Under the pieces are notes generated by a model. The model ran no database searches. It had not been told where the DNA came from and saw only the letters and a list, made by a program, of their open reading frames with translations. Both the position numbers and the translations under genes were made by a program. Below are positions 1 to 10,540 of a DNA stretch of 64,000 bases, piece by piece. The stretch's first letter is position 1. Every line of letters begins with the position of its first letter. The DNA comes from Phorcus lineatus (Eukaryota; Mollusca; Gastropoda; Trochida; Trochidae). The stretch lies in assembly GCA_921293015.1 (NCBI GenBank), contig OV121081.1:61831022-61895021 (forward strand), read 5' to 3'.

Positions 1-2816
1 TTTTCAACTTCAATGTGAGTTTGTCAAAATCTTGTAGTCGTTGCCATTAACCACATAAATCTCTATTTCATACAAAATAATTTGCCATAAATATGCATGA
101 CTGCAGGAAATTACTTCATGGTATCAGTGCATGTTAAACAATCAGTGAGGTCAAAGTTTTGAATCAAAGTGCTATATGCTGAATATGAAATTTAAACACC
201 GGCTTATGAACCATGTAGAGCATGCTCAAAGATAAATTTTCGGATACAACCAATCAGAGCGCTTTTTTGTATTCAGTGCTTGTCATATGTGGTATATTTG
301 TAGTAGGTCCATCCTTTTGTATTAGTCTTTTTTTAGTAATGTTTGCAGGATAACTTTCATTGTTAGATTGTAACCATATTTTTTTGAAATTTTATAAGTT
401 AAATGTATATTTATAAAAATCCAGAATTAATGCCTGGTTGTTACTGATTTCAAAGGTTTTGAACTAGATTTAGTTGGTTAAATTTGTTTTTGTCGGTTTC
501 CCTGGAAAGTTTTTTTTTGAGGAATGTACAAATTAATTTCGGCCCAATTCACTTTCAAAATGCCTTGCATGTAGGAAAAGTCATCAAGGTTTGCTAAGAT
601 ATTTCTAAATTTACCAGGGTAAACTTACAATCTTCTTGAAGCAAGATATTATCAGATGTACATGAAAAGACCTTTTAAAGCTCATGAAGACCAAAAGTAC
701 ATTTCTATTGATGACTAAAGCCATCCGATTACGTGATGAAAAATAGATACACATTCTTGTACACAGACTTCTCTATATGTTGAAAGAGTGACGTCAATGA
801 TCGGTCTAAATCGGGAGATAAATATTTAAATCTAACCAAGGGAGATAACCAGGTTAGGATCTGGCGAAAAGCAAATATGTTATTTCCATAGTCTGGCAAG
901 TTTATTGATGGATAATTTGGGAAGTAGCTTCAATAATAGTGTTTATTATAGCATTTGCTGAAAGGTGAAGCTCGTGGCGTTTTACTTGATGTGGCTACTG
1001 CATTGAGGATGGTACAGCTTTGCAACAAGAAAAGCAACAGAGTATAAATCTTTTACGTTGATAACAGAATAAAGGTTGTACTTTTCCACCGACTGAAAAC
1101 TGTTAGTAAGAGATCTAGGACTCTGTGCTGTCTACCCTTAATGGTAGAACCATTGAAGTGTAAATAATGTCGGGATACTCTATGTGAAAACTAGATTTGT
1201 GTGGACATTACTGTTTATACACATATAAATTAATACATGATTATTTTACAATTCATGTCAAGCATGTTATTGAGAGTAAAATTGTTTATTCTAATTTCTT
1301 TAGATTTCCAATCAATAATAGTGCTCATTCCTTCAAAAAGAAAGACACTCATGATGAAGCCTTTTATCAGTGCTACGAATATAAAGCTGGGGCTTCACAA
1401 GGTTCTGCCTTGTAGTCTTATTGTAAAGTATTCGTAAATTTGTGGAAAATTTATCAGTACATCCAGTTTATCTCTATTTTGTTTTGGAATTCAGCATTAT
1501 ATAAAAATATTGATCGATGTTTTGTAGTCATTTTATTAATTTTATTCTGCTTTTGTTCGATTTAAATGCTTTATTTTTTCATCATTCCTACTAATGTAGT
1601 TTTACAGACGATTTTATGAACACTTCCTACACCTTTTTTAAACACATGTAAAGCATTTAGACAGTTAACAAATTCATCATTATTATATTTAGGATTACAC
1701 TTTCTGCCATAGTACAAGTTCTTGTACTTTAACTGATCGAAAACCTTGCTGAATTGTAACCACAGTCAAATTTATCAAAATTGTTCAAATTATCCCCATA
1801 AGAAAAGTGGTTAGGCAAAATCATATCTTTTTCAGAGGATTTAACAACTCTTTACTCAACCTAATTATCATTACTCATTAAGTCACTCATCAGTCACGTA
1901 TGAAGTAAAACTTCATGTGGCCATATTAGTGTGAACAACTTTCTATGATTTCAGCTAGGGAAATGGATTTGCTAGAGCTTAAATAACTGAACCCTATACG
2001 TTCGTTTTAAGATGGCCATGTATTTTTTTCAAGAATTGTCGTACTATTGGTTGCATTTTGGTGAGATGCATGTATTTCCCCTTATAGGCATGCTACAGAT
2101 CCTTTATGGCCAATATATATGGGTAAGCTCATCAATTTCAATGACATACTGTTCATATAAGTTATAACATTCCATCAAGGGTGACATAGGGATATATTAT
2201 TCCCTTGAAAGGTTTCATTCAACTCGCAGACGAATGTCTTAATGTAATATTAAAAAGACAAAGAAAAATGAACAACACCTATGATTTGATCACGTGACTT
2301 TGATTGATTGACATGGAAGCACGCTTTACTCATGTAGCGGGGTATAAGGGATTTATCATCCCTCGGTGACGGTGTATATAATATTTGTTTAGGGTCATGT
2401 GGACCAATCAGAGACTGGTATTCTTACATGAGGTAGGATAATGAGTGTTGTGACAGTCATTCAACAATGGCAAATACTTAGACTATAAAGTAAAAACGGA
2501 TTATCTTGAAAACATAACTGTTGAAAAATCTTCTCTGAATAAGATTTATGTAAAATGATTCTTTTTCTAAAACCTTCATAATACTTATAATAATGTTTAA
2601 GAAAAATTAAAGATAAATGAACTATCTAACCTCTCAAGATAGAAAAATAGTAAGATAAAGAGAAATTTATTAGGTGTTTTCTATTATTTACAACTGGAAG
2701 ATACTCCAAATGTCCATCTATATATAAAGCAATTGCATATATATGTAACCTGTGGTCAATGACTACAGCAGTATTGGTCCTGGAGAAATTTATCCACCTT
2801 TTTGGCTTAGTGTCCC
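1..2816. other. Intronic or 5' flanking sequence, no gene seen
   Basis: AT-rich sequence with stop codons in every frame. The short open frames near 1.2 kb and 2.6 kb lack splice context, CpG or codon character and any recognisable motif. I looked for the exon that should precede 7780 (in human AKAP13/ARHGEF28 the protein begins with a PLYG-type motif) and found none. If the gene model is right, this is the intron downstream of a first exon lying outside the window. Confidence 0.55.
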
Positions 2817-3296
2817 TTAAAGAGCCACTCCGTGAGTTGTTGGACTCACATATGTCAAAGTTAATCAATGGTGTCATTTGATCGCGAGGTATCAACTGTT
2901 ACCAAAAAGACACATTTGAAAGCTTATTGGGTTTTTTCTACAGTGACAATATGAAGGTAGAACGTCGCAATTATGATCGAAAACCGGACAGTGGTGCGCG
3001 TCAAATAGTCAAACGTAATGTTGGAGACTTATCTAAAACAGCCAGGAAGGCAGTTAGGAGTTGATAGCGTTTGTTAGGTTATATAACTAGTATCCATTTA
3101 TATTGGACGTGATATCTACACCTCTGTGCATTCATTAGGCTGTTTTTAGATTTTCAAAGAAAACCAGTATTTGTCATATATATATCATTTGGACATGAAA
3201 AGTTAAGATGTTATGATTTTATATCACCACATATGACATTTAGGTTCGTATCAAAGGTAAATAATATGTTATGAAAATCACGGAGTGGCTCTTTAA
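2817..3296. mobile_element. TTAA-flanked MITE with 15-bp inverted termini
   Basis: Both ends carry a perfect 15-bp inverted repeat (AGAGCCACTCCGTGA at 2821-2835, its complement at 3278-3292), each flanked outside by TTAA (2817-2820 and 3293-3296). A TTAA target duplication is typical of piggyBac and Kolobok transposons; the terminus does not start with the usual piggyBac CCY, so I leave the superfamily open. At 480 bp it cannot code for a transposase. It holds a 37-codon CpG-rich open frame (2951-3064, basic, no recognised domain), which may be a remnant of a parental element. Confidence 0.8.
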
Positions 3297-4343
3297 AATT
3301 TTGAAGAGTCGGATACCTTTGGTCCCAAATGCTCAGAATGTGCCAAAATGACCCCATAGGCTGATCACCTATGAACAACATGTACTGCTACAGAACATTC
3401 CAAGTGTAAATTTAGACATGTGTTTTATGACTGAAATATTGTTGAAAACATGTTAAATCCCAACTTGCTCACTCACTCAAAGTTAGACTACCGTTTTAAT
3501 CTACTAGGTACCCAGTTTAACTGCTGGTTGGTCACAGATACAGTCCAAACTTAGTCAATTACCTGGAATGACATCCCAAGTCTCTCAACTAACGACTGTT
3601 GGATATCGATCAACCCTGTGAAAGGGGCAGTTGCATGTTTTTTAAATGAACAAAATGAACTTAAGAAAATAAAAAATGAATGTTTCCTATTGCAAGACAA
3701 TGTTTTTTTATCAAAAGAAGCGGTTTTAAAATGAACGTACCATGAACAGTTTAACTATGCCAATCCATTTCCTTACCTCAAATGATTAAAAGGGACTCAT
3801 AGAAACATGGCTGCCAGTGGGTTTTGCTTGATACTTGATTATTTCTCTACGACTACGGATATCGGTAATGAGATGTTTTGACCCTCTGAAGAGAATGCAT
3901 TTGGCATAAAACTAATGTTTATTGGGGAAAATTTGTAGAGATATTTATTTTAATTCATTCTTCTGGTTTTTGTTCATGTTCATCAAAGAGCTTGGTTTTC
4001 AAACTTGAACTCTGTATTCAAACCAGATGAGATATTTTGAAATCATTAAATTCAAAAGAGATAACTCTGAAGAGAATTTAGAAATCAATCCAACGAAAGA
4101 TTAGATATTTGTTTAAACTTTACAAACTTCTTCAATAATGATATCTTTCCTGCAATAGGAAACTTGGTTGCACAATTATTGAACATTTAAGGTTGAAGAC
4201 AAATATTGAAACAAGTTTATCCAAATGTGGAGCATTTGTTTAGGTGTTTAATGGTTGATATTATTTCGTTAAAATTTAATAACAGAAGGGAAAGCTCAGA
4301 TCAAGATTAAAAAAAAATGATATTTTAAAGATAGAATTCTGAG

Positions 4344-4438
4344 GAATATTTGTGAATGATGATGTCTTTGTTTACTGGGTGAATAAACCATTTTCTTTAT
4401 TAGGTATATGTTGTTTGGTTTGTAAATCACTTTTGAGT
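4344..4438 (+). repeat. Dispersed direct repeat, copy 1 of 2
   Basis: About 95 bp closely matching 5595-5690 in the same orientation. Both contain ATATTTGTGA, TGATGATGTCTTTGTTT, GTGAATAAA and GTTGTTTGGTTTGTA in order, with scattered substitutions. No terminal inverted repeats were seen. It could be a short segmental duplication or a fragment of an interspersed repeat. Confidence 0.65.
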
Positions 4439-4499
4439 ATAGTATTAATTATGATAAAAATATGCTTATGGCATTGCGAGTCTGGCTTCTGAACATCCG

Positions 4500-4960
4500 T
4501 AAACATATAACTATTTCATCCTCTTCTCCAGAACCATTGACTCAGGAAATCTGAAACATTGTGTACAGGCTCCTTATTTAATGGAGATTCTAATTTATAG
4601 ATGTGCTGACCCCTTATAAGGGACACAGACCATGCCCTTAAAACCTATTCTCATCTTCTCCAGAAGCAAGATGCCTAGAAAGCTGAAACCTTTTGTACAG
4701 ATTCCTTAGCTTATGGGGATTCTAATTATAGATTTGGTTACCCTGTGACCCTGAATAAGAGCCACAGAGACCATGCCGTAAAACCTATTTTCATCTTCCT
4801 CTCTAGAAACAAGTGGCCTAAAAAGCTAAAATCTTAAGTACAGGGTTCTAAGTTGACAAGGACTATAATTAATTGCGATCCTGTGGCAGCTCATATAATG
4901 GCCCTGTGACCCTTTATAAAATGAATTATAGATAGCCTGATGAACTACAGAGCCATGACT
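4500..4960 (+). repeat. Decayed tandem repeat, about 140-bp unit, three copies
   Basis: Three successive units begin near 4508, 4649 and 4788 with a TCATCTTCTCCAGAA-like block, followed in each by an AAGCTGAAA-like block, a GTACAG block, a GGAGATTCTAAT-like block and a CCATGCC..AAAACCTAT block. The third copy is the most diverged. It is non-coding. Confidence 0.7.
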
Positions 4961-6820
4961 CTGGATGTTTTTTTTTTATTTCAAAGGAGTTTTCTTCTTA
5001 CACTACTTGAATTAATGATTATGTTGCCAAGGAAACAAATATACTTTGTTTAGTGTGTTCATATACGGTAAACTATTATCAACTCTTAACCTGCCAGTTT
5101 TATTTCAGGATTTACATAATTTACATAAATCATAACCCATAAAAAAGATATTAATCTTTTGCCACTTTGCTGTAGACAGGAGTGCCTAGAATATTACAGC
5201 ATCAGCAGGGGAAGGGTTAATATTATCAACATCATTTGAAAACCTTTTTTGAAATGCCTCCATCACACCTATAGATCTACGTACTATACGTTTGGATGAT
5301 AACCACGTTTGTTAGGTTGCGGAGATTAGGACAAATAATAGAGTCGGATAGCTCCGTTTGTGGTTCTCTGATGTCTGATGTCGTGTACTGACGTCGGCTG
5401 AGTTAATGAGCTGTTAATCTAATGCCACAAGTCAAACAACGCAGAGAGTCAGTTTGTATTGCCGACCCTGGCTCTTATTGTGACGTATATTAGAGATTAT
5501 TTTCCAATCCTTTATATGCCAAGTCCAATTTTCAGGTTTTGATTGCATTATTAATCTTACAAGCTATTTGTGAATACAGATTGATAAAGTTGTTGAGATA
5601 TTTGTGACTGATGATGTCTTTGTTTGCTAGGTGAATAAAGCATTTTCCTTATTATGGAATAGTTGTTTGGTTTGTATTTCACTTTTGAGTCGATTAACCC
5701 TTGATATGTTGAATGTTCAATGATGGCCTATTGATTAATTTCGGCCTATAGAGTTTTGTAAAATCAATCCAGTTAAGTAAAGACTGGACAAGTAAAAACC
5801 CCTGAGAGAAGTTGAATCTTTTCCATTGCCTTCATTACTTTTGTAACAGAATAAATGGTTGATAAGTAATGACATTTTCATGTCCCATAGAATTTTACTA
5901 AAAAGGTAAATCAGAATTCATAGTTGGACTTAACAAGTAAAGGAAGAGCTATAAAATCACTACCTAATGCTTCAGCCCAAAATGATCTTTGAATTATTGT
6001 AAAAGCTTGTCTATTGTGGTACTAAGGAAGAGAAGATTTTCATTAAGTTGTCTTATAAACAGAGTTTAAACCTGGGGTTTATATCACACAAGAGATTTAA
6101 AAACAGGTTTACGGTTGAGATCTGTTCCACAAAGAGGAAGTAAGAGAGCTGTAGTCCTCATTTCAGAATCACTCATGGCTTTTTAGTTTCAGCTTCTGGC
6201 TTCAATGCAATGAATAAACACAAGGTTATCTTTGTAACCTTTCTTCCATCCATTACAAGCTGACATTAAATACTGAAAAATGATCGGAAAACTTCTCTTT
6301 TTATGTAGTTTTTCTTGACTCAAGGTAACAAATAGATATGAATAAAACGTATTTCATTCATGAAAACCTACAGTTAATGGATGGATGGATTGGTCAACAA
6401 GCTCTAAAGTGCTTATTTTGAGGCATTTTATGTATCATTATTATATTATATTTTATGTGATTACTGATATCATTTAATGTTTTAAGTAGTATCTTCGTTA
6501 GTAATTTATATATGCCTATGCATATGGTCACAAATTTAATGTCTTCATGATATTTTAACATTTAACAAGCAAATCATGGAAGAAAATGATGTTGTGATGT
6601 TTGTAATGCACTGTATACCAAGGACAAATTCAGACTTTAGTTATAAAAATTCTTAAATTGAAGTGCATCAGTCAAAGATGATACTAGGAATGTGTCACTT
6701 TGTTGAAATATACCATGGTTAGAGAATAGTTCATTTCAACATTACTATTGATTTAGGGCATATCTTTTCATCTGTAGAAGGAAAAGTTGGCCAAGGGTGC
6801 CGTTATAGGTCGTTCAAGAA
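4961..6820. other. Intron, no gene; contains second copy of a dispersed repeat
   Basis: No exon is supported. The segment 5300-5480 is richer in CpG and holds a TGACGTC CRE-like core near 5390 but no open frame. The 5595-5690 stretch duplicates 4344-4438. The rest is AT-rich intronic sequence. Confidence 0.5.
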
Positions 6821-7101
6821 GTTTTAAAGCAGCTGGTTAAGAGTTAACACATCAGTTGGAAGGCTGTACAACAAATAACCTTCTCAAGGCAGCGGCTGAT
6901 AATCTTTTGTCATTCCTGTAAATCGTCAACTCAGAATGCCTTGGAAAAAATTATTTTGGCAGATAAATAAAGTTTTAAAGCTGGTTAAGGGTGAATACAT
7001 CAGTTGGAAAGCTGTACAACAAACAACCTTCTAATAATCTTGTCATTCCTGTAAATAGTCAACTCAGAATACCAACAGTTAAACAGTTATTTTGGCAGAT
7101 A
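6821..7101 (+). repeat. Tandem duplication, about 140-bp unit, two copies
   Basis: Two adjacent units (about 6821-6968 and 6969-7101) share AGTTTTAAAGC, CTGGTTAAG, ACATCAGTTGGAA, GCTGTACAACAAA, AACCTTCT, TGTCATTCCTGTAAAT, GTCAACTCAGAAT and TTATTTTGGCAGATAAA in the same order. The second unit lacks a short segment after ACCTTCT. This is a clear head-to-tail duplication inside the intron. Confidence 0.85.
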
Positions 7102-7779
7102 AAGGGTTACCGTAGCTCTGGTATAAGTCACTGACCTCTGCTACAGCCAATACAAATGTATCTGTCGATATTTATTATCTGCGGCCATGGTCGATGAATT
7201 CCATGATTAATGACCAAATGCTGATTTGTTGAAGCAGCGGGATAAAGCAATCAGAAGTTTTGTAATTACTTTTTTGTCTCATGGGATTTTAAGTGTTTAT
7301 CATCTTCACATAGTTGCTGAGTTAAATGTTTTTTTAGAGAAAGAAAATAATCAATGGATTCTCTTCATAAAGTTTGTTGGAAAATATTGTCGAGGAAAGT
7401 TCATGCATTTTAAGTTAGTAAATAAATGATTCCCTTTAGTTTTGTCTTAAATATGGATATCAGTTTGATGTTCTTAATGATTTGAACAAATTTAAACTCC
7501 CATGAGGTTGTAATATTTTTAATGTACATTTGTTTTCGGAGATTGTGTACGCTGTGAATGATGAGAATTTTGTTTTGATAACAGTGTAATTACATGGTTG
7601 TATAAGGTCATGTTGTCATGAACTCTGCTGATAAACTTTTGGCTCATTTCAGAAAATGTTGTTGAAGTTGTCATTGTTTAAACAAAAGCATAATGGGAAA
7701 CCATGTTTTAATGAGATAACAATATCATACTCTCTATTAAAAGACCTGATCACTAATGATTAACATTTGCTTATTTCAG

Positions 7780-8070
7780 TGCATGGAATTTCGGAGGATG
7801 TCATCGTGAGTGTTTACCAAGTGCATGATGGGAAGACAAGTGTCGTCTGCTCGGATACCTTCCACTTCCACTATGACTCTGCATACTATATGGCTGCTTT
7901 TCTCGTAGACAGTGTTTATAATACACATGCACTGGACGACCTTGAGCTCATAAAATCGGAGGAATTTGATCTGGCCAATGAGGTTGTATCTACGCTGGAT
8001 TCAAGACTGACGAGTGCACTGAAAACTATACGGCTTCCGATTGGATGGAATATACTAGGCTCTGAAACAG
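7780..8070 (+). CDS. Exon of an AKAP13/ARHGEF28-like RhoGEF, N-terminal domain
   Basis: This internal exon encodes part of the conserved N-terminal domain of the AKAP13 (AKAP-Lbc) and ARHGEF28 (p190RhoGEF) family, large cytoplasmic exchange factors that activate RhoA. The 97-residue translation follows the human proteins through several landmarks: an EDVIVSV strand (human ETVKV, ETVTVSV), TFHFHYDSAYYMAAFL (AKAP13 has a similar DFHF..AYDAAQFL block), and a TLDSRL..LPIGWNILGS block matching human LPTEWNVLG and LPLEWTVLG. The acceptor is CTTATTTCAG. The exon opens with two bases completing a codon and ends with one base before GTCTGT. The preceding exon, with the initiator Met, is not visible. 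The domain's exact function is unclear; it sits before the ankyrin-like repeats. Family assignment is strong. The choice between AKAP13 and ARHGEF28 is not possible and may be meaningless for an invertebrate pro-orthologue. Confidence 0.9.
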
Positions 8071-9845
8071 GTCTGTTTCTTTGATTGGTTGAGAAATTTT
8101 GAGGGTTTTTTTTGCTATTGATTGGCCTTACACAATTTTGAAATTTCTTGAAAATCCTTTTGTTTTGTCAACCATATATATATGTATCATGTAATGGTTT
8201 TCAATAACTTTATGGTCAAAATATTTTTATGTGCAATTATGTTACATAAAGAAATAATATGTTATGCTAACGGTAATTTTGGTGGACACCCACCTTGTCC
8301 AGTTGATTGATGACTGAGTCCCGTTCTTTGATTGGCTATTTTATGTTACACATGTGAGCAACAGCTATCATAATGGAGACAATGTTTCATTACGCTCAAC
8401 CTACTGCTAGAACTGTGCCACATCGATTGCTCACTCCTCCATCATTGTGTAAAACCCTAAAAAACATAAAGAGTCCTACTTTCAATGGCGGGGCCAAATC
8501 TTGAAAGCTCTCTTAGTTGCAAGAGTGTCTCATATCGATGTTAATGCAATGTATCTAGGGCCATCGTTACAGTAAGAAATCATTATAGACAGAGTTTTTG
8601 ACATTTATAGAAATTTATACTGTTACCTGTTATTGAAACCTGCAATAATTAAGGAATTAATTTGAAGATCATCACTCCCCTGAGACCATTTTGGTTAATG
8701 GCATTGGCTGATATGCTTCCCGTCTTCCATTTTCATATTTTTTTTCTCGTCTTCCAAAACTGAAGTCATCAAAAGCTGAAACTTTCAATATCCAACTTTC
8801 CCTTAAAAGGGCGTCGTAAGGGTACAAAACTAGCGTGTGTTGTCATTTAGGTGTTGTCTGTAAACATTCACGTTTCTCATATCTTTTCGTCTAGAATTGC
8901 TGCGTCCCTAAAACAGTAGTGCTGTGTCATATGATTGTAATACCGGGATATTGCGGTACAGATTGTGCAATACAATTATTGCAATATCATTTTTGACGTC
9001 GCATTATACTGCAACAACTAATATCAAATCAAATTTAAGGGGTGGTGTCATTTTTGTTTAACGTGTAAAAAAAATTCTTGTGGTGTGCTGTTCCAGCCAA
9101 TGTTCACCGCAATGACTGCAATGACGATAATATTAACAGCCGCGATCGAAGTGAAATACTCATGCAAGGCCCTTGAACCCCAAATCATCTCACCTGAAAA
9201 GGTTTATGATCATGAACTTTTGGGTTAATGAATATGATTAGCAAATTAAAAGGTTGGATAACAAAATAATATTTAACTTTGATGCCTCTACAGTTTATAG
9301 AATGCCGATAAAACAGATAAAATTTTGAATAGACATACCATGATAAATGAGGATTATGAATTTATTACATATGGGGGAGATACAGCTCATTAGCACTGTA
9401 CATACTAGCTACACCCAACTGTAAACATATGTTAACCATGTTTCTTATGTGTTTCTTTTGTGGTTAAGACTGATAAATTGAAATGGTAGTTGTTTGTGGA
9501 ACAGATACCAATAGGGGATATTATCATACCCCCATTACGAAGTAGTCGGGGTGGTATATACAGCAGTCAGTAAGTCAGTCAACAAACCGACCATCCATTA
9601 GTTGACATTCTTTATAGTTTTTCCTGTCAAAATTTGAATAAAAATCCTCAAAATATTTGCCAGCCTAGATTTTTGTCAGAGAGTTTTGTTATTCATTGAA
9701 TATGTTTACTAAATGATCTGTTTACGTGGTTTTTGAGATGCCATTATTTGATACGACAGTGAATTGTCTCAGTTTATTACAAAACCCAAAACCATGCAGT
9801 GATTATTTGAAACAATATATTTTACCTAAGTTTCTTTACTCATAG
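8071..9845 (+). other. Intron between N-terminal and ankyrin-like exons
   Basis: A phase-1 intron of 1,775 bp bounded by GTCTGT and TTTACTCATAG. It holds a 3' SINE fragment at about 9085-9195 and a stretch at 8495-8565 that loosely resembles the palindromic repeats at 18.9 and 54.5 kb. No other coding sequence was seen. Confidence 0.85.
9085..9195 (+). repeat. SINE 3' fragment
   Basis: The segment shows the order found in the complete SINE at 31122: GTTCCAGCC, TTCACCGCAATG, a CAGCCGCGAT block, AAGTGAAATACTC, CCTTGAACCCC and a TCTCACCT tail. It lacks the tRNA-like head and has internal deletions, so it is an old truncated copy. Confidence 0.75.
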
Positions 9846-10035
9846 AGCTGACTGTGGAGGATCGAGAGTCACTTCTCCATTTTGCCGCCCGCCTTGGACT
9901 AAGGGAGGTAAGCCTGTTCCTGTTAGACAAGCCAGGAAGTGACGCAGCTACACATCTACGCAATCGCAATGGTCAGGTGCCGGCTGATGTTGCCACCGAG
10001 CATGGACACCACGAACTGGCTGAACTTATATCTGG
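9846..10035 (+). CDS. Exon of an AKAP13/ARHGEF28-like RhoGEF, ankyrin-like repeats
   Basis: This 190-bp exon continues the previous one: G + AG restores a Glu codon across the intron. The translation contains RESLLHFAARLGL..FLLDKPG and then RNRNGQVPADVATEHGHHEL, two degenerate ankyrin-type helix pairs. It closely follows the matching region of human AKAP13 (ETLMHFAVRLGL..FLLQKPG, then HNQEGATPVSLALERGYHKL) and of ARHGEF28 (ESLLHLAMRWGL). Ankyrin-like repeats normally bind protein partners; the partner here cannot be read from sequence. The exon ends TCTGG|GTATGT, leaving two bases. That phase fits the next supported exon at 37377, giving GGG TAC, some 27 kb downstream. An open frame read through into the intron would end at a stop just past the donor. 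Confidence 0.92.
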
Positions 10036-10245
10036 GTATGTTAATTTAATCAGAAATTAGGTAGCCTTGACCATCATGTGTTGTGCTTTACTCCGTAACA
10101 AGCTGGTTCAGGCTAGTCTAAGTACTTTCAGTCATATCATCAGTTGATTTTAGCTCATCAGACCTAAAATGGGTGTATGGCAAATTAAATGTCAATTAAA
10201 CTTGCATTACATGCAAATATAAGTCATTATATATAGATCCTAATC

Positions 10246-10540
10246 ATTAAGCACCGGAGGTCGGGATAGCGCAGTGGTTAGCGCGTTTGGCTTTGAAACA
10301 AGAGGTCCGTGGTTCAAATCCAGCCAGGGCCTCGGCAACTTTGTCTGCAGTAGAGAACTGTTCTACACGCAGTCAGGTTTGGGTGCAATGCTACACTGAA
10401 TTTCAGCGCAGTACCACCCCTGGTTCGCTAGTTCCAGCCGATGCTTGCAGGTTTCACTGCAATGCATAGCCACAATGGTGCTGCAGGCTTTCTTCCTGCA
10501 ATAATACTAGCAGCCCCAACTCACTCACTCACACACTCAC
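10246..10540 (+). mobile_element. tRNA-derived SINE, head complete, 3' end variant
   Basis: The head has a pol III A-box-like TAGCGCAGTGGTTAGCG near 10267 and a B-box-like GTGGTTCAAATCC near 10310. It is followed by the family body (CTCGGCAAC, TAGAGAACTGTTCTACACGCAG, CAGTACCACCCCTGGTT, GGTTTCACTGCAATGCATAG, GCAATAATACTAGCAGC). Unlike the other copies it then goes directly to a CTCACTCACTCAC tail. CTAATC flanks both sides (10240-10245 and 10540-10545), a probable target duplication. The bases between the left CTAATC and the SINE head match the flank of the copy at 31.1 kb. Confidence 0.9.

Noticed and set aside
10260-10335. Possible tRNA gene (A and B boxes)
   Set aside because: It is the SINE head: the stems do not pair fully and it continues into the SINE body at each copy.
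10287-10469. Open frame with ATLSAVENCSTRSQV-type peptide, similar peptides at 45.4 and 57.9 kb
   Set aside because: The similarity is the SINE body translated in one frame; the three loci are copies of the same tRNA-derived SINE, not a protein family.
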